Source of the DNA: Prolixibacteraceae bacterium | GTDB taxonomy: Bacteria; Bacteroidota; Bacteroidia; Bacteroidales; Prolixibacteraceae | Assembly (NCBI GenBank): GCA_003537645.1 | Contig: DPRM01000052.1 | Span: forward strand, 1-8,903 | DNA: 8,903 nt | Direction of reading: 5' to 3' | In this document: positions 1 to 6,196 of the stretch, in pieces | Numbering within the stretch: position 1 is the stretch's first letter | Layout: every line of letters starts with the position of its first letter | Position numbers and translations under genes: made by a program | The notes under the pieces: model-generated | The model's database searches: none | What the model was told of the DNA's origin: nothing | What the model saw: only the letters and a program-made list of their open reading frames with translations

Positions 1-1
1 G

Positions 2-328
2 CGTGTACTGATGGATTTCTTTCACGCTAATTTTCCCATTCTGCAGAAATTCAAATCATTGGTGTACTGCTCAGTAAAAACATTTCATCACGATTTTGGC
101 GATTATCAGGAAATCGTGCTTTGGTACGACCGTGAGTATTTCGATTCCCTGGAAGAATCAGAAGTTGAAGCAGATCTGGAAATGTATGACTTGTTCTGGT
201 ACTGGTTCAATGTAATTGAATCCGTTGACCTTGAAACAGAAGAACTGACCGATCAAATCAAGGCGGCTTACTTCAAATCGGTGGATGTTTCAAAAGGAGA
301 ACATTTGTCTGTATCAATTGCATCCTAA
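2..328 (+). CDS. Hypothetical acidic protein, possibly 5'-truncated
   Basis: I do not recognise this protein. The first ATG is at 11, giving 105 residues, but the frame is open to the window edge (codons at 2, 5 and 8 are sense), so the true start may lie outside. No ribosome-binding site can be judged from ten bases. The protein is rich in acidic and aromatic residues in its middle (EESEVEADLEMYDLFWYWF, about residues 48-66). It has no signal peptide, membrane segment or cysteine pattern that suggests a role; it looks like a small soluble cytoplasmic protein. The TAA stop is followed within 10 bases by a hairpin and T-run, so it ends a transcription unit. Codon use and length are compatible with a real gene, but function is unknown. 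Confidence 0.55.
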   Translation, partial: RVLMDFFHANFPILQKFKSLVYCSVKTFHHDFGDYQEIVLWYDREYFDSLEESEVEADLEMYDLFWYWFNVIESVDLETEELTDQIKAAYFKSVDVSKGEHLSVSIAS

Positions 329-334
329 AAATCG

Positions 335-357
335 GGGGACTAAAAATCCCCTTTTTT
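335..357 (+). terminator. Intrinsic terminator after the first gene
   Basis: GGGGA (335-339) pairs with TCCCC (347-351) around the 7-base loop CTAAAAA, followed by six Ts (352-357). An A-tract at 327-331 could extend the pairing with the T-run and make it work in both directions. It sits immediately downstream of the stop at 328. Confidence 0.75.
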
Positions 358-452
358 AGTCGCTGCGCTTCTCAATCAAGTTGTCCTTTCCCTGTAAGCT
401 CACTTTGCCCAATTTTGATTCACATTCATTTTTAAACTCAAAAATTATCACC

Positions 453-842
453 ATGAAAAAATTTCTTTCAGTAATGATTTTGGTGATCGGATTGTTATTC
501 ATCTTTCCACAGGGCAATCATGTAAAGGCCTCTTCCCTATCCGATCAAACTTCCATCGTAGCAGATAACCCGGAAATTGCACCTGCGGCATCGGTTCAGG
601 AGGAAGGAGGTGTTCAGGTTACTCCTGAACAAAGCAATGTGGAGCAGGAAACGACTGGAAACTTTTTAATTGAGAATTGGGGAGTATTGCTTCTGGGCTT
701 GCTTGGATTCTTTGACCTGGTTGTACGATTAACGCCAACGGAAAAAGATAATTCAATCGTGAATTTCCTGATGACAATATTCAATGCCATCATTCCAAAC
801 TTCAAGAAGGGAGGTGGCAGCTTTAAGCTCCTGAGTAAATAA
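453..842 (+). CDS. Small exported/membrane-anchored protein of unknown function
   Basis: This is a 129-residue protein that I cannot assign to a family. The ATG at 453 is chosen because it begins a clear signal-peptide-like segment: MKK, then a hydrophobic stretch to about residue 19, with a possible cleavage after VKA near residue 26. An in-frame TTG at 381 would add 24 residues ahead of this signal and is less likely. The mature part starts with a low-complexity acidic/Gln-rich linker (about 30-72), followed by one probable membrane helix (about 75-95, NWGVLLLGLLGFFDLVV). It ends in an amphipathic or hydrophobic tail with a Lys/Gly cluster (FKKGGGSF). The layout suggests a periplasm-facing protein anchored in the inner membrane, or a small pore-like protein. 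No cysteines remain in the mature part. A strong hairpin lies about 110 bases downstream. Confidence 0.65.
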   Translation: MKKFLSVMILVIGLLFIFPQGNHVKASSLSDQTSIVADNPEIAPAASVQEEGGVQVTPEQSNVEQETTGNFLIENWGVLLLGLLGFFDLVVRLTPTEKDNSIVNFLMTIFNAIIPNFKKGGGSFKLLSK

Positions 843-954
843 CCAAATTGAAAATAGCTTGTCTGATTGCAAGAAAAAACTGTTGGACACTCATAAGTGA
901 AGTTCTAAAGCTTTCTTTTTGCACATTTTTGTATTAAGCCGATACATTTTATTT

Positions 955-985
955 GCCCTGATCATGCCCTGATCAGGGCTTTTTT
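955..985 (+). terminator. Strong hairpin terminator with alternative folds
   Basis: GCCCTGATCA (955-964) pairs perfectly with TGATCAGGGC (970-979) around TGCCC, followed by a T-run (980-985). The inner 966-979 is also by itself a perfect 14-bp palindrome, so two mutually exclusive stems are possible. GATACA (941-946) and TGTATC (985-990) can close the structure further out. It probably ends transcription of the 453-842 gene, although it lies 112 bases beyond its stop. Confidence 0.7.
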
Positions 986-1037
986 GTATCAAAATCTTCG
1001 AAATAAAAAATTATGCAATATGAGTAATACAATTATT

Positions 1038-1058
1038 TTGTCCGAAAAGTTGTCCGAA
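1038..1058 (+). repeat. Short tandem direct repeat TTGTCCGAA
   Basis: TTGTCCGAA occurs at 1038-1046 and again at 1050-1058, a 12-base period. In one plus-strand frame it reads LSEKLSE followed by TAA at 1059-1061. No longer protein with recognisable homology precedes it, so it is either chance or the tail of a decayed gene. Confidence 0.35.
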
Positions 1059-1068
1059 TAAAATCAAA

Positions 1069-1101
1069 AAACCTCTGTAAATGCTTTATTTACAGAGGTT
1101 T
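1069..1101. terminator. Perfect 14-bp stem, likely bidirectional terminator
   Basis: Bases 1069-1082 are the exact reverse complement of 1088-1101, with the 5-base loop GCTTT. On the minus strand the stem is followed by a T-rich run (complement of the A-rich 1059-1068), which makes it the best candidate terminator for the acr3 end of the ars operon, about 135 bases beyond the acr3 stop. On the plus strand it is followed by TAATTTTT, so it may also stop rightward transcripts. It separates the convergent units on either side. Confidence 0.75.
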
Positions 1102-1236
1102 AATTTTTGCACTACGTGACCCCTATGGTACAAAACTCGAACCATTTGCTGGAGGATTTAAAGCTTTTAAGCGAAGTATTAGCTGCATAAAAACTGAAAC
1201 AATATTACCAGATTCAGGAAGTCTATCATGACTCAT
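1102..1236. other. Gene-free stretch with a tRNA-3'-end-like relic
   Basis: No gene is supported between the hairpins and the acr3 stop. On the minus strand, positions 1146-1113 read TGGTTCGAG and, further on, AGGGGTCAC. This resembles the T-loop and acceptor end of Bacteroidota tRNAs, and it is followed by a strong hairpin, as after many tRNA genes. The T-stem does not pair properly and no anticodon arm or 5' acceptor strand is recognisable, so it is not a functional tRNA. It could be a decayed tRNA or att-type scar at an island edge, or a coincidence. Confidence 0.25.
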
Positions 1237-2313
1237 TTATACTGCTTTGCTGGTAAAAAGCTTCCTTTTAAAATAAAGTGCCACATTCACCAAACCGATC
1301 ATTACGGGTACTTCGACCAGAGGACCAATTACACCGGCAAAAGCTTCTCCTGAATTGATTCCAAAAATGGCTATGGCAACGGCAATTGCCAACTCGAAAT
1401 TATTGCTTGCTGCTGTAAATGCCAGAGTGGTAGATTGCTCGTAATTGGCTCCAATTTTTTTACTCATAAAGAAGGAAACAAAAAACATAACAACGAAGTA
1501 AATCAGCAATGGGATAGCTATAAGTATAACATCCAATGGAATTTTTACAATATATTCCCCTTTTAATGAGAACATCACGACAATGGTGAATAACAATGCA
1601 ATAAGCGTTAACGGACTGACTTTAGGTATAAATTTAGTTTCATACCAAACCTTGCTTTTTACATGTGTCAAAATAAACCGGGTTAAAAAGCCAGCGATCA
1701 TCGGGATTCCCAGATAAATAAATACACTTTTAGCGATTTCTCCCATCGTTATTTGTGATACCGTTTCGTTTACCGGAACACCGAACCAACCCGGCAAAAT
1801 GGCAATAAAAACGTAGGCATAAACCGAAAACAACAGCACCTGAAAAACAGAATTGAATGCTACTAATCCGGCAGCATATTGGGTGTCGCCTTTGGCCAGA
1901 TCGTTCCAAACAATGACCATTGCAATACAACGGGCAAGGCCAATCATAATGATTCCATACATGTAAGGTAAGTTGGCATTGTTTTCGCCTGGGAAAAGCT
2001 TAAAGAAAGTGATGGCCAATGCGAACATCAAGACCGGACCCAATACCCAGTTCTGAAACAAGGAAAGTCCGAGAATTTTAGTATTTCGGAATACATCACC
2101 CAATTCTTCGTACTTCACTTTGGCCAGCGGTGGGTACATCATCACAATCAAACCAATTGCGATTGGAATATTTGTTGTTCCTGACGACATGCTGTTCCAG
2201 AATTCAGCCACATTGGGGCTTAACCAACCTGCAAATACTCCAATGAACATGGCTAGAAAAATCCAAAGAGTAAGGTATCTGTCGAGAAATTTTAATCGTT
2301 TTTTTGAAGGCAT
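1237..2313 (-). CDS. acr3: Acr3-family arsenite efflux permease
   Basis: This 358-residue inner-membrane carrier of the BASS/Acr3 superfamily exports arsenite, normally driven by the proton gradient. About ten hydrophobic helices are visible along its length. The family signature is intact: the conserved cysteine is at residue 129 in LARCIAMVIVWNDLAKGD (127-143), the position known to be essential in characterised Acr3 proteins. A conserved acidic residue lies in NNFELAIAVA (E307), and PLVEVPVM (331-338) is near the C-terminus. Length is normal for the family. It is the last gene of the operon, 12 bases after arsM with no obvious Shine-Dalgarno, so translation probably follows from arsM. The Acr3 type is distinct from the unrelated ArsB carrier. 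Confidence 0.96.
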   Translation of the reverse strand: MPSKKRLKFLDRYLTLWIFLAMFIGVFAGWLSPNVAEFWNSMSSGTTNIPIAIGLIVMMYPPLAKVKYEELGDVFRNTKILGLSLFQNWVLGPVLMFALAITFFKLFPGENNANLPYMYGIIMIGLARCIAMVIVWNDLAKGDTQYAAGLVAFNSVFQVLLFSVYAYVFIAILPGWFGVPVNETVSQITMGEIAKSVFIYLGIPMIAGFLTRFILTHVKSKVWYETKFIPKVSPLTLIALLFTIVVMFSLKGEYIVKIPLDVILIAIPLLIYFVVMFFVSFFMSKKIGANYEQSTTLAFTAASNNFELAIAVAIAIFGINSGEAFAGVIGPLVEVPVMIGLVNVALYFKRKLFTSKAV

Positions 2314-2325
2314 AACACTACTTTA

Positions 2326-3138
2326 TTATTGTTTGTAACCTGAAACTGTAATGCTGAATATTCCCGTATCTCCGTTTTTGAAATCTTCCATTTCGGATTT
2401 TGACAGATAGTTATCAAGAACTTCGTCAGGAATAGATATTACCTTTAGTTTGTGGATAGTGACGTTTTTAAAACCTTTACTGTTAATGATGTCGATATAC
2501 TGATTCATTGATACAGCTCCGGCAACACACCCAACATACATTTCAGCATCTTTGCGCAATGCTTCAGGCAGTTCGCCTTTGATGACCACATCCGAAACAC
2601 AGAAATGACCGCCTGACTTCAAAACCCGCATCATTTGGGCAAAAGCCTTGTTCTTATCAGGAACCAGATTTAAAACGCAGTTCGATACAATCACATCAAA
2701 ATTGTTATCTGGCAACGGCATTTCTTCGATGTCGCCCTGCACAAATTCAACATTGGTGAAACCAAGCTTCTGATTGTTTCCGGTTGCTTTGGCAACCATC
2801 GCTTCTGTAAAATCAAGGCCTGTAACTTTGCCTGTTTCTCCAACAATAGCGCGGGCTACAAAACAATCATTCCCGGCACCGCTTCCTAAATCAAGTACAT
2901 GATCTCCAATTTTCAGGTCGGCAAATTGAGTGGGGAGTCCACAACCTAAGCCTAAATCTGCATCTGGATTGTAGCCTTTAATATTCTTGTACTCATCGCC
3001 AATCATGCTAAACTCCAACTCGCCACAACAGCCGGAAGTTCCACAGCAGGATGATTGCGGTTGATTCAATAATAAGCTTTGATTTGCTATTGCTCCATAT
3101 TTTTCCTGTACTACCAGTTTTAAATCTTCGGCTTTCAT
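2326..3138 (-). CDS. arsM: Arsenite methyltransferase ArsM
   Basis: This 270-residue S-adenosylmethionine-dependent enzyme methylates trivalent arsenic to methylated arsenicals in the cytoplasm. The SAM-binding Rossmann motif I is VLDLGSGAGND (81-91), with the acidic strand-2 end at GLDF (107-110) and motif QGDIEEMPLP (134-143). The cysteines typical of ArsM are present: C66 in GLGCGLP, C154 in VSNCVLNL and C204 in YVGCVAGA, matching the three conserved arsenic-ligand cysteines known from the family. It also has an N-terminal double pair, SSCCGTSGCCG (C31, C32, C37, C38), which may be an extra metalloid-binding site. Its ATG overlaps the stop of the preceding arsC by four bases (ATGA), indicating translational coupling. 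It sits between arsC and acr3, so reduced arsenic can be methylated or exported. Confidence 0.95.
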   Translation of the reverse strand: MKAEDLKLVVQEKYGAIANQSLLLNQPQSSCCGTSGCCGELEFSMIGDEYKNIKGYNPDADLGLGCGLPTQFADLKIGDHVLDLGSGAGNDCFVARAIVGETGKVTGLDFTEAMVAKATGNNQKLGFTNVEFVQGDIEEMPLPDNNFDVIVSNCVLNLVPDKNKAFAQMMRVLKSGGHFCVSDVVIKGELPEALRKDAEMYVGCVAGAVSMNQYIDIINSKGFKNVTIHKLKVISIPDEVLDNYLSKSEMEDFKNGDTGIFSITVSGYKQ

Positions 3139-3560
3139 AATTGTGGCTTGATTTCTTCATTATAAAATTTCCAAAATCCTGTTTTAATTTCATCACGGAC
3201 ACGAATAAATTCGCTCCAGATAAATTCATCGGTTCCAACAGCATGTGATGGATCATCGAATCCAATGTGCAAGCGGTTTTTTACTTTTCCGAAAAATGCC
3301 GGGCAGTTTTCGTTGGCACCACCGCAAACGGTAATCACGTAATCCCATTCCTGATCCAGGTACAAATCGACTGAATCGGAGGTGTGGTGACTGATATCAA
3401 TGCCGATCTCTTTCATAGCGGCAACCGCTTTCTGGTTCAATTTACCGGATGCTTCAGTTCCCGCAGAACGAACCGTTAAATCTTGATCGAACGACTGTAA
3501 AAAACCATGTGCCATCTGACTGCGGCAACTGTTGCCTGTGCATAAAATAAGTACTTTCAT
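3135..3560 (-). CDS. arsC: Arsenate reductase, thioredoxin-coupled type (copy 3 of 3)
   Basis: This 141-residue enzyme of the low-molecular-weight tyrosine phosphatase fold reduces arsenate to arsenite. The anion-binding P-loop is CTGNSCRS with nucleophile C7 and R13. The redox shuttle pair is C79 and C86 in VCGGANENCP, the same spacing as C82/C89 of the plasmid pI258 enzyme. The general acid Asp lies in FDDPS (D103). It is the copy most like the classic thioredoxin-linked ArsC of Staphylococcus/Bacillus. It follows the neighbouring arsC by five bases and overlaps arsM by four bases. Thioredoxin is the expected reductant, but no cytosolic thioredoxin gene is in the operon. Confidence 0.93.
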   Translation of the reverse strand: MKVLILCTGNSCRSQMAHGFLQSFDQDLTVRSAGTEASGKLNQKAVAAMKEIGIDISHHTSDSVDLYLDQEWDYVITVCGGANENCPAFFGKVKNRLHIGFDDPSHAVGTDEFIWSEFIRVRDEIKTGFWKFYNEEIKPQL

Positions 3561-3565
3561 GTGAT

Positions 3566-3988
3566 TTATTTTGAGGTTATAAATTCATTATAAAAATCTT
3601 CAAAAACGTTAACTATTTGGGCTCTGGTAGTTCTGATCAGTTTCATAAGAAACTCATCATCACCTTCATAGGCCAAAGGATCTTCAAACTTCAGGTAAAT
3701 GGAGTTTCTAACGTTTCCCGAAAAAACAGGACATGATTCTTTTGCAATGTCGCAAACTGTTATTACAAAATCCCAATCTTCATTTACAAATTCATTAATA
3801 TTTGTCGTTGAAGATTGTGAAATATCGATCCCAATTTCAGCCATTGCCTGAATGGTTAGCGGATGAACAACTTCAGCAGGTTCTGGCCCCGCTGATCTGA
3901 CAATTAAACCTGGATCAAGCCTTTTCAGGATTGCTTCTGCCATTTGGCTGCGGCAACTATTAGCCCTACAAATAATTAGTATTCTCAT
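3566..3988 (-). CDS. arsC: Arsenate reductase-like LMW phosphatase-fold protein (copy 2 of 3)
   Basis: This 140-residue paralogue of the next gene has the same layout. The P-loop is CRANSCRS (C7, R13) with Arg-Ala in place of the usual Thr-Gly, the shuttle cysteines are C79 and C86 in VCDIAKESCP, and the acid motif is FEDP (D103). All residues needed for the ArsC triple-cysteine cascade are present, so arsenate reduction is the likely activity. The unusual P-loop may alter substrate preference or kinetics. Its ATG overlaps the upstream usp stop by four bases (ATGA), so it is translationally coupled. The pair probably arose by tandem duplication followed by substantial divergence. Confidence 0.87.
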   Translation of the reverse strand: MRILIICRANSCRSQMAEAILKRLDPGLIVRSAGPEPAEVVHPLTIQAMAEIGIDISQSSTTNINEFVNEDWDFVITVCDIAKESCPVFSGNVRNSIYLKFEDPLAYEGDDEFLMKLIRTTRAQIVNVFEDFYNEFITSK

Positions 3989-4887
3989 GAATTATATAAT
4001 GTAATAATTTTCCGGTCAACTGGCGGTATGAGCAACAATGATACTTTTGACTTTCTTGCCACATTCTGACTTACGCTGCCGATAAAAATTTCCTGTAAAA
4101 ACCCCCGACCCTGACTACCCATTACAATAAGCGAATAGTCATTTTTCGATTCTTTGAGTATTTCTACTGAAGGAGTTCCAACTAAAATTTTTATCTCAAC
4201 TTCCTCAGCGCCTCGATCTAACAGAATCTGTCTCCGCGCTTCCAACCGTTCGGTATCAATGCGATTGAATTCTTCAAGTTTAGCTGAATCAGTAAACCAT
4301 TTCTTTACTTTATCATGGACATGAAACAGGGTAACCTTTTTACAACCGTCTTCAACCAACTTTTCGACATATCTGAAAGCTTGCATGGAAATATCGGAGA
4401 AATCTGTTGCAAATAAAATTCTTTCTTTCAGGCTTTTACATAAACAGCCTATCTTTTTTATCCCTCCTTCACTTTCCCCATGGGTACTGATCATTAATAG
4501 CGGCTTTTCATGAACATGCAGTATTTCAGAATTAGCATTACCCATTAAAAGCAAAAGTTGGTTGTAAACACTAACTTCTTGTTTACCAATAATAATTAGC
4601 GAAATATCCGTTTGTTTAGCTACTTTCTGTAACTCTTCAAAGGCACCTCCCGGTACAATTTCTAAAGTAGTCACAAATCCCTGATCCTCAATTATTTCTT
4701 TTTGCTTTAACAGGTAAGGTTCGTAGAAATTTTTTGTAAATTCTGCCAGTGTATCATTGTGGGCTACACCACAAGCATAAAAAAGGATCACTTCTTCTAC
4801 GCCTAGTGTTTTAAAGTCTTCCATGCAATCAATAACTGCATCAGATGACTCCGACAAATCTGTTGCAATCAGAATTTTTTTAAACAT
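3985..4887 (-). CDS. Tandem-domain universal stress protein (UspA family)
   Basis: This 300-residue cytoplasmic protein has two Usp domains. Domain 1 (about 1-135) starts with KKILIATDLSESS. Its nucleotide-binding loop is degenerate: after GKQE at 101-104 the usual second Gly and Gly-Ser are missing or displaced. Domain 2 (about 154-287) starts with ERILFATDFSD and keeps the canonical G-2x-G-9x-GS motif (GSQG at 257-260, GS at 270-271), so it probably binds ATP. The linker carries a CLC pair (C148, C150), which could bind a thiophilic metalloid; this is speculation. It is co-transcribed with the ars genes and overlaps the next arsC by four bases. Its precise role in arsenic resistance is unknown; a stress-signalling or protective role is plausible. 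Confidence 0.9.
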   Translation of the reverse strand: MFKKILIATDLSESSDAVIDCMEDFKTLGVEEVILFYACGVAHNDTLAEFTKNFYEPYLLKQKEIIEDQGFVTTLEIVPGGAFEELQKVAKQTDISLIIIGKQEVSVYNQLLLLMGNANSEILHVHEKPLLMISTHGESEGGIKKIGCLCKSLKERILFATDFSDISMQAFRYVEKLVEDGCKKVTLFHVHDKVKKWFTDSAKLEEFNRIDTERLEARRQILLDRGAEEVEIKILVGTPSVEILKESKNDYSLIVMGSQGRGFLQEIFIGSVSQNVARKSKVSLLLIPPVDRKIITLYNS

Positions 4888-4894
4888 TTCCAGT

Positions 4895-4900
4895 CCTCCT
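4895..4900 (-). promoter_or_regulatory. Strong Shine-Dalgarno before the usp gene
   Basis: AGGAGG on the minus strand lies seven bases before the ATG at 4887. Most other genes in the window lack such a site, so this gene may re-initiate efficiently after the 69-base gap. It also fixes the usp start codon. Confidence 0.75.
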
Positions 4901-4956
4901 GTTTCTTAGTTAAACATCATCTGTTTTTTATATTCTTGAGCTCATATTCTATTGAT

Positions 4957-5406
4957 TTAAAGCTTACCAGATATTTTAAAACCTTGATTATGTGTTTGAA
5001 TAAAATATTCAACTTCAGCTTTAATGCCATCTCGTACAATCCTTATTTTTTCCAATTTTTCTTCATCTGTTCCGGTAAATGAGGCAGGATCTTCAAAAGA
5101 CCAATTTAACCTTTTTGTTATACCTGGAAATATGGGGCAACGCTCGGCGCTGGCGGCATCGCAAACGGCAATCACATAGTGATATATGCGACCTTGCTTG
5201 AATAGCTTAAAGACACTTTTGGTCTGGTTGTTTGAAATATCAATATCGATTTCTTTCATGGCTTTCACTACAAGAGGGTTGAGTTTACCCTTTTTAAAGC
5301 CTGCACTTTCAACAATAAAATTGTCGTTACCCAATTGATTCAAAAATGCTTCAGCCATTTGACTACGGGCTGAATTATGTACGCATACAAATAATACTTT
5401 GTTCAT
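4957..5406 (-). CDS. arsC: Arsenate reductase ArsC, LMW phosphatase type (copy 1 of 3)
   Basis: This 149-residue enzyme has the P-loop CVHNSARS (C8, R14), shuttle cysteines C82 and C90 in VCDAASAERCP, and the acid motif FEDPASFTG (D106). It belongs to a different branch from the two downstream copies. It lacks the second P-loop Cys (Ala instead), spaces the shuttle cysteines one residue further apart, and has the phrases KLNPLVVKAMKEI and ERCPIFPG, which I associate with ArsC-type proteins of anaerobic bacteria and archaea. It is 10 bases downstream of the MIP-like gene and probably co-transcribed with arsR. Arsenate reduction is the likely role. A 69-base gap with no visible terminator separates it from usp. 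Confidence 0.9.
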   Translation of the reverse strand: MNKVLFVCVHNSARSQMAEAFLNQLGNDNFIVESAGFKKGKLNPLVVKAMKEIDIDISNNQTKSVFKLFKQGRIYHYVIAVCDAASAERCPIFPGITKRLNWSFEDPASFTGTDEEKLEKIRIVRDGIKAEVEYFIQTHNQGFKISGKL

Positions 5407-5416
5407 ATATGTCAGT

Positions 5417-6142
5417 TTAATCGTTTACTCCTATTATTCTGTTAAACCCCTTTAGAAAAAAATGTGTACCGCTAATAAAAACCATTGGTACAATTATATG
5501 AATGACGATTCCCAAAAATATGGTCTGGATATTTTCCGGTTCTCCATTAAGGATACTAATGGCAAGAAATCCGAACGGGTTTAACAAAGTGATTTTCCCA
5601 AATTGGGTAACAATAAAAAACAACACACCTAATCCTGCCGAGAATAATAAAAAACGAAGGACTGCCGAAACAATTTTTAACCGAACCATTATAAAAAAAT
5701 GAAGCAGATACGCTATTTGAGAGATAAAACCAGTAAAAAGTGCGGTAAGAAAGGGATCAAGCTGGAAATACTCAAATGAATAAATAGACTTTGACTCCGA
5801 AGCAATATTTATCCAAATTACTAATATTGCCAACACAGCTCCCGCAAACTGACCGGGTAAGCGATATAAAAAGATACTAAAATCGTTCCTTCGAAGTGAC
5901 TCAATGTAGGAAATAATCGGAATGATGTGCACTTCGGCTTTTGAAAAAAATATGATCGATTCAATAAAGTAGACCAATGCAAATAGTACAGCCCCTATTA
6001 GTAATCTATTGGTCATTCCGTCATGACCAATTACTGGACCAACCAAAAATGAATACAATAAGACGAAAAAGAAGCTGGCCGGAATTTCATAAAGAGCTTC
6101 TTTTAAAGTGTCATTTTGTTTTATGGAATTAAAGTAGTTCAT
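5417..6142 (-). CDS. Highly divergent aquaporin/MIP-like channel in the ars operon
   Basis: This 241-residue integral membrane protein fits the six-helix, two-half-helix plan of the MIP family, but at the limit of recognition. Helices lie at about 18-38, 46-66, 92-112, 131-153, 158-180 and 206-229. The first half-helix region reads LVYFIESII then AEVHIIPIIS (69-78), where canonical MIPs have VY followed by SGAHxNPAVT, so the first NPA is replaced by IIP after a retained His. The second reads LLNPFGFL (186-193), so NPA-Arg becomes NPF-Gly and the selectivity-filter arginine is absent. A known precedent is AqpS, an aquaglyceroporin in a rhizobial ars operon that lets arsenite out after reduction. 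The Shine-Dalgarno AGAAGGA lies four bases before the ATG. An unrelated membrane protein cannot be excluded. Confidence 0.65.
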   Translation of the reverse strand: MNYFNSIKQNDTLKEALYEIPASFFFVLLYSFLVGPVIGHDGMTNRLLIGAVLFALVYFIESIIFFSKAEVHIIPIISYIESLRRNDFSIFLYRLPGQFAGAVLAILVIWINIASESKSIYSFEYFQLDPFLTALFTGFISQIAYLLHFFIMVRLKIVSAVLRFLLFSAGLGVLFFIVTQFGKITLLNPFGFLAISILNGEPENIQTIFLGIVIHIIVPMVFISGTHFFLKGFNRIIGVND

Positions 6143-6164
6143 CTTATCCTTCTTTAAATATTGA

Positions 6165-6192
6165 CTGATTTGGTAAAGTACTCTGAAATCAG
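6165..6192 (-). other. Weak dyad between arsR and the MIP-like gene
   Basis: CTGATTT (6165-6171) pairs with AAATCAG (6186-6192) around a 14-base loop in the 54-base gap. There is no T-run, so it is not a clear terminator. It could modulate the step-down in transcription or mRNA stability after arsR, or be chance. Confidence 0.2.
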
Positions 6193-6196
6193 CTAG

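Noticed and set aside
384..417. Bacteroidota promoter for the 453 gene (TTG at 381, TCACTTTG or CAATTTTG)
   Set aside because: Both -7 candidates miss the invariant TA and the spacing is wrong (16 or 26 bases).
381..452. In-frame upstream start (TTG at 381) for the small secreted protein
   Set aside because: It would put 24 extra residues in front of a clear signal peptide beginning at the ATG at 453.
614..805. Minus-strand reading frame inside the 453-842 gene
   Set aside because: It lies wholly antisense to a better-supported gene and shows no domain or signal features.
1113..1190. A complete tRNA gene on the minus strand
   Set aside because: The T-stem does not pair and no anticodon arm, D-arm or 5' acceptor strand can be found.
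1730..1930. Alternative minus-strand frame inside acr3
   Set aside because: It overlaps the strongly conserved Acr3 core in another frame; its Cys/Arg-rich composition is typical of a shadow frame.
2120..2338. Plus-strand frame across the acr3 start
   Set aside because: Antisense to acr3 and the arsM end, with no recognisable product.
3008..3265. Minus-strand frame across the arsM/arsC junction
   Set aside because: It overlaps two confidently identified genes in another frame and has no recognisable features.
5502..5702. Plus-strand frame inside the MIP-like gene
   Set aside because: Antisense to the membrane protein, basic low-complexity composition, no recognisable features.
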